Shown piece after piece: positions 6,369 to 13,637 of a stretch of 29,690 nucleotides of DNA. The notes beneath the pieces are model-generated. The model was not told the DNA's origin. It saw only the letters and a program-made list of their open reading frames with translations, and made no database searches. The position numbers were made by a program, and so were the translations under genes. Source of the stretch: Acetobacter sp. (lineage in GTDB: Bacteria > Pseudomonadota > Alphaproteobacteria > RF32 > CAG-239); the NCBI GenBank assembly GCA_023665325.1, contig JAMPED010000019.1, positions 1 to 29,690 of the forward strand. The letters run 5' to 3'. The stretch's first letter is position 1. The number at the start of each line of letters is the position of its first letter.

Positions 6369-7940
6369 TTATCGGAGGGCTTTATTTAAGCCCTCTTTGT
6401 TTAAAACGATGATGATAATATCACCATCAATATAAATCGAATCTTTATGTGGGAAGGGTCTAGCTTTTGTTTGTAGCCAGTTTTTACCCTGAGCTGAGAG
6501 CTGTTCTACAATGGCATTATCATAAAAAATCTCTTGTGGGTAATAAAAATTATAAACAATACGAGACATAAACTGTGGCGTAAATGAGGTTGATAACAAG
6601 TCTAAACTTATTTCCTCATAAGGTTGTTGCAAATAAAAATTTTTCCTTAACGATAAAGAACCGATTTGCAATATGCGATAATGGCGAGCGGCATCAAAAT
6701 CAGCTCGTTGTTCTAGACGTGTGACAATACGTTCGTGGGCTTTCATTTCAGCATCAAAGCCAAATTTCCAGACTTTTTGCGCATACATATCTCGCACAAG
6801 CGACATTGCCGCAATGATAATCGCAATTCCTATCCCTATTTTACGGATTTTCACCTGCTGTGTTTTCAAGATGCACGCTAATCCTAATGCATAGAGATAA
6901 ACCAAACCATAGAAATCTAACCGCGGCACAAAGGCAAAATTCTCCATTTCAGCTAAAATTTGCCCACGTTCGTCTGCTAGGAAAAATGCTATTTTTGAGG
7001 AAAATAAAACACCTAATACTAATACTATTAACGGAACTATGCGCCCTACGCCACCTTTTAGTAATAGTAAAATAAACCCTAAAACACTCAAAACTAGTAA
7101 CATCAACTTGAACTTATATTCCATAAAAGGCAAAGGAGTTATAAACTGTGTAAACATAACTGTTATTGTTTCTTGCAGTTTTTCGGGTAAATATTCTAAC
7201 GTTATTGTTTGTGTATTATACCCGCTGTCGATTGATAACATTACTAAAGTCAATTTAAATAATACTAATGCTATTATGATATCTATTGCTGGAATGATTT
7301 TTTCTTTACTTAAAGCAATAACATTCTCTTTGTTATAGCCATAGTTCAAGATTATATTCCCGATAAAACATACGCCTAAAAGATTGATAACTGCGGCGTA
7401 TGAAGCATAAGCAAAGTAAAACAACATAATGGCTATTAGATGATATAGAGGTTTGCTTGTTTTAACAGCATAATCAGCTACCAACAGTCCACTAACACAT
7501 ATTAACGGCAGACTCAAATTTATCAGCGTATCTTTTGCATAAAACAGCCAAACCATTGTATATGGCAAGATAGCAATAAATACTGTAAATAGTGTATAAT
7601 TTAGCGTTGAGAAAGGAATTTGCCAATATTTGGCAAGTAAAATACCGCTTAAAGTCATCGCAGCAAATGAAAAGAGATTATTTAAAACCGGCAGGACTTC
7701 ACCACCGAAAAATATTGATTGTAACACAAAATGGAGGGGACGCCCTTCAAACGTTCCCTCGCTCCAATAATTGGCTGTACGAACATAGTTCCAATCGTGA
7801 TCTCCAAACATAAAATTGATAGTATGGAACAGAAACGCCAGATTGATAAGTGCAAATGCTAACCAAAATGACTTTTTATATGCCGCTGGAACTGCTTTTA
7901 GTTTGGCTATAATTTTTGTTTCTGTTTCCATATATCCCAT
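6369..7940 (-). CDS. Multipass membrane glycosyltransferase (GtrII/GT-C-like)
   Basis: About 523 residues with roughly ten or more hydrophobic segments across the first 370 residues and a soluble C-terminal domain of about 150 residues. The first periplasmic loop has an acidic GDHDW motif (residues 46-50) and a GRPL motif (66-69). This Asp-loop and GRP layout recalls the GtrII-type glucosyltransferases that use polyprenyl-phosphate sugars to modify surface glycans. The assignment is by pattern only. ATG 7940 is preferred over the TTG at 7967 because GGAG sits 7-8 nt upstream. It starts 13 bp after the stop of the barrel gene, so the two form an operon. Its last codons overlap the terminator of the convergent M16 gene. 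Confidence 0.6.
   Translation of the reverse strand: MGYMETETKIIAKLKAVPAAYKKSFWLAFALINLAFLFHTINFMFGDHDWNYVRTANYWSEGTFEGRPLHFVLQSIFFGGEVLPVLNNLFSFAAMTLSGILLAKYWQIPFSTLNYTLFTVFIAILPYTMVWLFYAKDTLINLSLPLICVSGLLVADYAVKTSKPLYHLIAIMLFYFAYASYAAVINLLGVCFIGNIILNYGYNKENVIALSKEKIIPAIDIIIALVLFKLTLVMLSIDSGYNTQTITLEYLPEKLQETITVMFTQFITPLPFMEYKFKLMLLVLSVLGFILLLLKGGVGRIVPLIVLVLGVLFSSKIAFFLADERGQILAEMENFAFVPRLDFYGLVYLYALGLACILKTQQVKIRKIGIGIAIIIAAMSLVRDMYAQKVWKFGFDAEMKAHERIVTRLEQRADFDAARHYRILQIGSLSLRKNFYLQQPYEEISLDLLSTSFTPQFMSRIVYNFYYPQEIFYDNAIVEQLSAQGKNWLQTKARPFPHKDSIYIDGDIIIIVLNKEGLNKALR
6375..6402 (+). terminator. Intrinsic terminator of the M16 gene, inside a convergent CDS
   Basis: GAGGGCTT (6375-6382), 5-nt loop, AAGCCCTC (6388-6395), then TTTGTTT. 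The hairpin begins 9 bp after the M16 stop codon and is encoded within the last ten codons of the opposite-strand glycosyltransferase gene. The minus-strand reading has no T-run, so it acts only on plus-strand transcripts. Confidence 0.8.
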
Positions 7941-7953
7941 CCATTTTCTCCTA

Positions 7954-8829
7954 TCAGAAAATATCAAAACTATTATTATATGTCAGTGATAGTCCTAAGG
8001 TGCTCTGTGCACGAGAGCGTGAGGCGCCTCTAGTTTCAGCTAATTCATAGTTATAAAATGGTGCTAAATACAAATCGCCAACAAGCTTTGTTTCAACCCT
8101 ATTGGTGATGGAGAGTTTGTATTCAAAATCAGTCGGTTCTTTTTGGCTATAGCTAAAGAAACGACGATAATAACCTTCGGATACAAAATTTGTGTTTGGA
8201 TTGAGCGGATAGCTAAATTCATAACCAATTTCACCACCGGTTTTCATATTATCATTATTATAGGTCATATCGTCTTCTTCTACAACTGCAACATATAATT
8301 GTTTAAAGTACGTGCCGTCATAAAGTTTCAAACCACCTTTAGCTCGTAAAATTTTGGTACGATAATCTTTACCATTTAGGTCAAACGTTGTGAACTCAGT
8401 TTCATACCCCAAATAAGCAAACGGACCAACAACACCCTGCTCTAACTCCCAGACTTTGTGTGTATAGTCGGTAAAGAGCAAAATCTGATCTTGGTTTTCA
8501 TTTTCAGTGGTTTCGCCATCTTCAGTGGTTTTAGACTTAGCATATTCCATATACAGCCCATTCACCCATACCATATTAGAACGGTCGTATGTCAAATTAC
8601 CATCAAACACCCCACCGATTTTGCTTTGTTCATCAGAGTTATATGAGTCTGGGTAATTCGGGTCGTTTTTATTACTCACACTATGCTCCATATATTCTAA
8701 AGCCACACGTTTTACATTTGCTTTCAAAGAGCTTGCTTTTGCAATAGTATCAGCTGTTTCATCAGCTAAAGCCACATACGGTGTCAACATTACTGCACAA
8801 ATAGCTGTGGTTAAAGATAGTTTATTCAT
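7954..8829 (-). CDS. Putative outer-membrane beta-barrel protein
   Basis: A 291-residue exported protein. Residues 1-22 form a Sec signal peptide ending ALA before Asp-Glu-Thr. The mature chain is made of alternating hydrophobic/polar strands rich in Tyr, Thr and Asn with acidic loops, and ends in Phe, the usual C-terminal signature of outer-membrane barrels inserted by the BAM machinery. The overall plan resembles small barrels of the DUF481/DUF3078 kind, but I cannot assign a family with confidence. The start has AGGATG 7 nt upstream. It is the first gene of a unit with the downstream membrane glycosyltransferase (13-bp gap), suggesting a shared role in the cell surface. Confidence 0.65.
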   Translation of the reverse strand: MNKLSLTTAICAVMLTPYVALADETADTIAKASSLKANVKRVALEYMEHSVSNKNDPNYPDSYNSDEQSKIGGVFDGNLTYDRSNMVWVNGLYMEYAKSKTTEDGETTENENQDQILLFTDYTHKVWELEQGVVGPFAYLGYETEFTTFDLNGKDYRTKILRAKGGLKLYDGTYFKQLYVAVVEEDDMTYNNDNMKTGGEIGYEFSYPLNPNTNFVSEGYYRRFFSYSQKEPTDFEYKLSITNRVETKLVGDLYLAPFYNYELAETRGASRSRAQSTLGLSLTYNNSFDIF

Positions 8830-8925
8830 TAGTCACATCCTGTAGATATTAGTTCAATCGTTCGTGCATAATCTAAACAGAATGCGCATTGCTTGGCAAA
8901 TATTTTTAGTGTGTTATCAACGAGA

Positions 8926-8942
8926 AAGTGCGAGCCGCACTT
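8926..8942. repeat. Small perfect hairpin, possibly a decayed palindromic element
   Basis: AAGTGCG (8926-8932), loop AGC, CGCACTT (8936-8942), followed by GCAATGAT. The right flank resembles the GCAATGAC end of repeat A at the left of the window. It lies downstream of the squalene-synthase-like gene but has no proper T-run, so it is a doubtful terminator. Confidence 0.35.
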
Positions 8943-8975
8943 GCAATGATTTTGCTGCGTAATGATGAAGAGACT

Positions 8976-9818
8976 CTAATGTCCGCTTTTAAATAAAGCT
9001 TTACAGATAAGACGGCAACGGTCTTTAAACTTTAGCTCTGGTTTTGGAGAGATTATTTCCCAACCACGATTATCCATCAGCTCAAAATAGGCGTGATAGA
9101 GGTTTAACATATAAACTATCGGCTTAGAATTTTTATTATGATTTTCTTCTAGCAAACGATATGCCTCATTAAAAGAATTTCGCGCGATATTTGCCATAGC
9201 TTGGCGTGCAATATAGAGATTTTTATGGGTTAGAATTTCTTTAGCTGATACCCCATCTTCTATGCCTGCTTTTTGCAAAAACTCTTGTGGAATGTAGACG
9301 TGACCACCTAAAATATCTTCCTTAATATTTTTTAAGATATTGGTGATTTCCACTGCTCTGCCGATTTCCTTGCTTACTGCCAAAGTTGTTTCTTCATCAA
9401 ATTCTGCGATAATTTTCAAAATCAAATAACTTGGAATTTCTGAAACACCAGCACAATAATTTTCAAATATTTCCATTGAAGGACGAAACAGCGGTGTAGG
9501 ACAATCCATCGCAAAACTGTTTAAAATTGTTTCAAAACTTTCACGTTTGAGTTTGAAACGCATACAATTCTTGTATATTCGTCTACCGATATTTGTGGCA
9601 GGAACTTTTTTATCATATATATTGCTGATTTCACGTTTCCAAGCTTCTAACACTTCAGCTTTTTCTTCTGCCGGCAATGAGCTGGAACTAAGATCATCAA
9701 AATGTTTGACCAATGCATACAAGGTATAAACAGCTTCACGCTTAGCCTTGGGGTAATGTCTGGTACACCAAAAAACAGCAGAATGATTTTTTCTGACGAT
9801 ACGTCCGATAGAACTCAT
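8976..9818 (-). CDS. Divergent squalene/phytoene synthase family protein
   Basis: A 280-residue trans-isoprenyl diphosphate synthase-fold protein. The N-terminal half has HYPKAKREAVYTLYALVKHFDD, which matches the family's PK..R.A...LYAF.R..DD segment. The second signature is EIGRAVEITNILKNIKEDILGGHVYIPQEFL (residues 151-181). Both metal-binding Asp motifs are altered: the first is DDLSS (41-45) instead of DDxxD, and the second is NxxED (164-168) instead of DxxED. It may be a non-canonical HpnC/HpnD-like enzyme or a relative of the catalytically inactive NDUFAF6 group. It is last in the trmFO operon, 16 bp after the orphan before it, with AGGAT as ribosome site. No other hopanoid or carotenoid genes are nearby. 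Confidence 0.78.
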   Translation of the reverse strand: MSSIGRIVRKNHSAVFWCTRHYPKAKREAVYTLYALVKHFDDLSSSSLPAEEKAEVLEAWKREISNIYDKKVPATNIGRRIYKNCMRFKLKRESFETILNSFAMDCPTPLFRPSMEIFENYCAGVSEIPSYLILKIIAEFDEETTLAVSKEIGRAVEITNILKNIKEDILGGHVYIPQEFLQKAGIEDGVSAKEILTHKNLYIARQAMANIARNSFNEAYRLLEENHNKNSKPIVYMLNLYHAYFELMDNRGWEIISPKPELKFKDRCRLICKALFKSGH

Positions 9819-9834
9819 TGATAATCCTAACTTT

Positions 9835-10575
9835 TTATAATTTATTTAGTCCTTGGGAGTTATCCCTTATTGTGATTATATACCACAAACCATATAAAAA
9901 TGCGTTAACAGAATCAAGAAAATTTATATTATTTTTAGTATGGTTAGCGTTTTTAATGATTAAACACCGGCACATAGCAATAAAATATGCAACTTTTACT
10001 TTAAAGCGAAAACCTGTGATAACAGAAAGAACTTGTTTGGATTCATTTAAGAACAAAGGAAGTTGTTTTTTAAGCTGTTTAGAATTTGTCTGCAGGGAGG
10101 AGTTTGCTAAGATTTCTTGTAATTGCTGACTATTTAGCACATACAAAATCGCATAGGCAAATATCAGGCTTGAAAATGGCTGATAAAATGGTGGATGCTG
10201 ATTATTCAAAATTGCTATTAGGCGGGCAAGTGGCGTGATAATTTGCAAAAGTATCGGTGAAGCTTTGGTGAGGGTTAAGATATAACGATTTTTGGATAAC
10301 CACTCAAAACCATCCAACGGCTCCAGCAATAACGAAAGAGAAAGATTACGAGCAATAAATTCCTTTTGTAGCTTTCCTAGTAAGAGATGGTCACTCCATT
10401 CTCGACTTATTGCACGATAAAGATAATTAAATGTTTTATTGTGAATATGTTTTTGACCAATACCGCGAATTGCCAATAATTGCAACCAGCGAAGATAAAG
10501 CTTCATAAATGGTATATCCGCTGATGATATTAAACTACCATAAAAAGTAAACGGCGGAAGATTATTGAATTCCAT
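9835..10575 (-). CDS. Hypothetical protein in the trmFO operon
   Basis: A 246-residue protein with no motif I can identify. It is mainly helical and basic, with hydrophobic stretches around residues 100-145 that could be buried helices rather than true membrane spans. The central stretch (residues about 75-118: [12 protein letters not shown], then [15 protein letters not shown]) loosely follows the helix order of squalene/phytoene synthases but lacks every Asp-rich motif, so a decayed paralogue of the next gene is possible, not shown. Its ATG lies inside the end of trmFO (14-bp overlap) and its stop is 16 bp before the synthase-like gene, so the three are cotranscribed and probably translationally coupled. 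Confidence 0.65.
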   Translation of the reverse strand: MEFNNLPPFTFYGSLISSADIPFMKLYLRWLQLLAIRGIGQKHIHNKTFNYLYRAISREWSDHLLLGKLQKEFIARNLSLSLLLEPLDGFEWLSKNRYILTLTKASPILLQIITPLARLIAILNNQHPPFYQPFSSLIFAYAILYVLNSQQLQEILANSSLQTNSKQLKKQLPLFLNESKQVLSVITGFRFKVKVAYFIAMCRCLIIKNANHTKNNINFLDSVNAFLYGLWYIITIRDNSQGLNKL

Positions 10576-11911
10576 TCAACCATTCCTTTACCGCATTTAG
10601 CGCACGAGTAGTCAGCGCCGCTTTCTTTTCTGTTCCTTTTAAATAACGCAATTTTCCTTTTGCTGTCATCACTTTAGGAAGTTCTGGAAATAGTCCAAAG
10701 TTAATATTCATCGGTTGATAGCGTTCAATATCCGTATCATCAGTTAGATGTGCAAGTTGGCAACCGAACGCACATTCGCGGGGCGGCATAACTGGCTCAG
10801 TTCCTTTAAGAATGTTAGCTGCAAAATAACCCGCCAACCAACCTATGGAAGCACTTTCAACATATCCCTCACAACCTGTGATTTGACCTGCAAACATAAT
10901 ATGCGGATGAGATTTTAAACGCAAGCAACTATCCAATAATATTGGCGACTTGATAAAGGTGTTTTTATGAATACCTCCTAAGCGAGCAAAAACGGCATTT
11001 TCAAGCCCTGGAATAGTTTTAAAAATACGCACTTGCTCAGGGTGTTTGAGTTTGGTTTGGAAACCCACAAGGTTACGTAATGTATCTTCTTTATTATCTT
11101 GTCTTAGTTGTACCACAGCATATGGTTTTTCTTCACTGTGTGGATTGGTTAAACCGACGGGTTTCATTGGACCATACATTAAAGTATCCCTGCCTCGTTC
11201 TGCCATTACCTCTACTGGTAGACAGCCGTCAAAGTATTCAGGCTCTTCAAAGTCGTGAAATTCCGCTTTTTCCCCTGCCAAAAGTGCATCTACAAAGGCT
11301 TCATATTGCGCTTTGTTTAACGGACAATTGATATAATCAAACTTATCACCTTTATCATAACGAGATTGATACCACGCCTTGGTGAAATCTATACTATCTT
11401 TATAAACAACTGGTGCTATGGCATCATAGAAAGAAAGTTTTTCTCCGCCGATAATGTTTGAGATATCTTCAGCTAGCGACTCGGACGTTAATGGTCCAGT
11501 AGCAATAATTGTTAATCCCTCCTCTTGGGCTGGAAGTTTGGTAATTTCTTTATTGATAATTGTTATCCTTGGGTGTGCTTGCAATTTTTGAGTGATATAG
11601 TCGGAAAAACCATTTCTATCCACAGCTAAAGCACCCCCAGCTGGTACTTTGTTTTTATCTGCACTTTCCATAATCAGCGACTTTGCCAGACGCATTTCCT
11701 GATGTAACAAACCAACAGCATTATTAACATAATCATCTGAACGAAGGGAATTTGAGCAGACGAGCTCGGCATACGTATCAACCTTATGCGCTGGAGAACG
11801 TTTATGTGGTTTCATATCATATAAAGTAACATTTATCCCACGGTTTGCCAACTGCCAAGCGGCTTCGCTACCTGCCAAACCTGCACCAATTACACTCGCT
11901 TTTAATTCCAT
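10562..11911 (-). CDS. trmFO: TrmFO, folate/FAD-dependent tRNA m5U54 methyltransferase
   Basis: TrmFO (formerly Gid) uses methylenetetrahydrofolate and FADH2 to methylate U54 in the T-loop of tRNA. At 449 residues the length is right. The FAD-binding [10 protein letters not shown] motif sits at residues 9-18. The two functional cysteines of the family are visible in VCSNSLRSD (Cys52) and [13 protein letters not shown] (Cys230). The C-terminal [22 protein letters not shown] and [10 protein letters not shown] segments are also typical. The start at 11911 has AAAGGA about 7 nt upstream, and a good promoter lies at 11939-11967. It is the first gene of a three-gene minus-strand operon. TrmFO is characteristic of Firmicutes and most alphaproteobacteria, which supports the taxonomic reading. 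Confidence 0.97.
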   Translation of the reverse strand: MELKASVIGAGLAGSEAAWQLANRGINVTLYDMKPHKRSPAHKVDTYAELVCSNSLRSDDYVNNAVGLLHQEMRLAKSLIMESADKNKVPAGGALAVDRNGFSDYITQKLQAHPRITIINKEITKLPAQEEGLTIIATGPLTSESLAEDISNIIGGEKLSFYDAIAPVVYKDSIDFTKAWYQSRYDKGDKFDYINCPLNKAQYEAFVDALLAGEKAEFHDFEEPEYFDGCLPVEVMAERGRDTLMYGPMKPVGLTNPHSEEKPYAVVQLRQDNKEDTLRNLVGFQTKLKHPEQVRIFKTIPGLENAVFARLGGIHKNTFIKSPILLDSCLRLKSHPHIMFAGQITGCEGYVESASIGWLAGYFAANILKGTEPVMPPRECAFGCQLAHLTDDTDIERYQPMNINFGLFPELPKVMTAKGKLRYLKGTEKKAALTTRALNAVKEWLNGIQ

Positions 11912-11938
11912 CTTTTATCCTTTCGTTTATGTTTTTAG

Positions 11939-11967
11939 TTTATAAATGCATATCTTCGGTTTGTAAA
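11939..11967 (-). promoter_or_regulatory. Sigma70-type promoter of the trmFO operon
   Basis: On the minus strand: TTTACA (11967-11962), a 17-bp spacer, and TATAAA (11944-11939). Predicted start near 11932, about 21 nt before the ATG, with AAAGGA in between. Confidence 0.6.
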
Positions 11968-11999
11968 TACTAAAAATTAGATGATTTTTAAAAAAGCTT

Positions 12000-12008
12000 T
12001 GCTATAAT
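12000..12008 (+). promoter_or_regulatory. Extended -10 promoter of the gene at 12032
   Basis: TGC followed directly by TATAAT (12003-12008) is a perfect extended -10 element; no good -35 is seen. The start would be near 12015, which makes the TTG at 12017 unlikely and supports ATG 12032. It diverges from the trmFO promoter 31 bp away. Confidence 0.55.
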
Positions 12009-12031
12009 GGTGAAAATTGGGAAAATTAGGA

Positions 12032-12997
12032 ATGTGTAAAAACAACTGGTTATTTTTAATGATTTTATATGTTTGCGGGGTGTTCATTTGGGCAGCTCCG
12101 GTTTTTGCGCAGTCTGAAATGGACCTTTTGCTTTCTGAAAAAAAGAATGAAAAGACGGATGGAGATATCGATTTAGGAATCGATATTGATAAGACTTTAA
12201 GTGATAACTTGGCTAAAACGTCTGAGAAAAATAAAAAACAAAAAGAAGAAACAGCCGAAGATGAGCCAGAAGAAACAGAAAATTGGCTTAAAAGCCTTAT
12301 TATGGGAAGCAAGAAAAAAGGTAACACAGAAAATGCTAGCACATCCTTTGACGAGGATGATGAAGACGAAATTAGAAAACTAATTCTTAGCCAGCGCAAA
12401 AATGCAGCACATTTTGATATTTCTGGTGTTAAGCTTAGAATGTCACCAGAAGAGATTGATAAAACGTTAACATCTCAAGGATATCGCCGCATTTTGCAAA
12501 CAATGGAAATTCCAAACTTCATTAAATGGCGTAGTGAGGAGCTCTGTCGCCAAAATGGAGTTATCGGCTTTGAGCGGCTTAATGCTTGTGCTACTAAGGT
12601 TGCTGTTGAAAATGGCTATAATTTTATAGAAAGAGCAACCTATAACCGTTATGCAACTAAAGAAAGTATTGATGTTTATTTTACATCTAATTTTACTGGC
12701 AATTTAGCTCATCGTATTTTTTATAAAAGTAGTATACCCCTTTCTGACAGTAAAGCCTCAAACAACGTTTATATCAATAATTTGAAAATTTATGACTTTT
12801 GGAGACGGATTGACCTTAAGTATGGTCCTCCTGATAATACTTCTGAGATTAAATGGGGATTAGGCGGTAAAAAACCTTATATGAAAGCTAAAACAGGTTA
12901 TTTGGAATTAGCTGATCCCCTTTTAAAAAATTTGGATACAGCACGGATGTTTAACGAAGACACCCGACTTTCAAATACGAACTATTACACTTTTTAA
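12032..12997 (+). CDS. Exported hypothetical protein
   Basis: A 321-residue protein from ATG 12032. Residues 1-27 are a Sec signal peptide with a likely VFA cleavage site before Gln-Ser. A low-complexity, highly charged Glu/Lys/Asp region follows (about residues 30-115), then a folded domain. This begins ISGVKLRMSPEEIDKTLTSQGYR, a layout shared with periplasmic proteins that carry a 'GV.LGM..EEV...L...G' motif, and contains two cysteines about 20 residues apart (EELC and LNAC) that could form a disulfide in the periplasm. No known family can be named. It sits 34 bp before the chpT-like gene in the same direction, but a cell-cycle role would be guesswork. Confidence 0.65.
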   Translation: MCKNNWLFLMILYVCGVFIWAAPVFAQSEMDLLLSEKKNEKTDGDIDLGIDIDKTLSDNLAKTSEKNKKQKEETAEDEPEETENWLKSLIMGSKKKGNTENASTSFDEDDEDEIRKLILSQRKNAAHFDISGVKLRMSPEEIDKTLTSQGYRRILQTMEIPNFIKWRSEELCRQNGVIGFERLNACATKVAVENGYNFIERATYNRYATKESIDVYFTSNFTGNLAHRIFYKSSIPLSDSKASNNVYINNLKIYDFWRRIDLKYGPPDNTSEIKWGLGGKKPYMKAKTGYLELADPLLKNLDTARMFNEDTRLSNTNYYTF

Positions 12998-13031
12998 TTT
13001 AGCGTTTTTTTTTTACAGGATTAGAGATAAA

Positions 13032-13631
13032 ATGAAACAAACAGTATTAAGCGAGATTTTAACAACACGCCTCTCTCACGATTTGATTGGTAATATTGGT
13101 GCAGTAGCAAACGCTGTGGAACTTTTGAATGAAGGAGATGATGACGATAAGGAAGATATCTGTAACATCTTAAATTTTAGCTCTAACGTACTGAGTAAAC
13201 GTCTTAAATTTTTCAGACTTTGTTTTGGTCTTTCTAATACAACGGTGAAATCTGTAGAAGAACTTAAAGAGATTACAACTAATTATCTCACAACTTTAGG
13301 TAATCCGAACACTCCGATTTATTTTGATATGGCGATTGAAACACCTAAGATTTATAAGCTGGTTATGCCTGCTGTGATGATGATGGCTGATGTGTTGATT
13401 AAAGGCGGGAAAATATCTGTTAAACAAACAGCACATTCTCTTCTCATTATCCCAGAATCTTCTGCGCTACTTAATGGGGCTAAACTTGCAAATATTTCTA
13501 AAATTTTAAAAAATGAAGAACCTGAAGAAAACCAGTCTGCATACGCCCCTCTTTATTATTTGCTCGCTTATTTGGATGAGAGCGGTGTTAATGTGAAACT
13601 TAATGGTGAAACACTGGTTATTGGAGAATAG
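13032..13631 (+). CDS. chpT: ChpT-like histidine phosphotransferase
   Basis: A 199-residue protein of the alphaproteobacterial ChpT family, which relays phosphate from the hybrid kinase CckA to CtrA and CpdR in cell-cycle or development control. The H-box-like TTRLSHDLIGNIGAVANAVELL (residues 11-32) holds the phospho-accepting His16 and follows the family's SHDLI.P.GA..NG.ELL pattern; the rest is the degenerate ATPase-like lobe. It has no ATP-binding G-boxes, as expected for ChpT. GAGA lies 5 nt upstream of the ATG. It ends 6 bp before priA and is presumably cotranscribed with it. CckA and CtrA are not in this window, so the partner proteins are inferred from the family. Confidence 0.82.
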   Translation: MKQTVLSEILTTRLSHDLIGNIGAVANAVELLNEGDDDDKEDICNILNFSSNVLSKRLKFFRLCFGLSNTTVKSVEELKEITTNYLTTLGNPNTPIYFDMAIETPKIYKLVMPAVMMMADVLIKGGKISVKQTAHSLLIIPESSALLNGAKLANISKILKNEEPEENQSAYAPLYYLLAYLDESGVNVKLNGETLVIGE

Positions 13632-13637
13632 CATCGA

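Noticed and set aside
7941..7967. TTG start for the membrane glycosyltransferase
   Set aside because: The GGAG site lies inside that extension and points to ATG 7940; the TTG would overlap the upstream gene.
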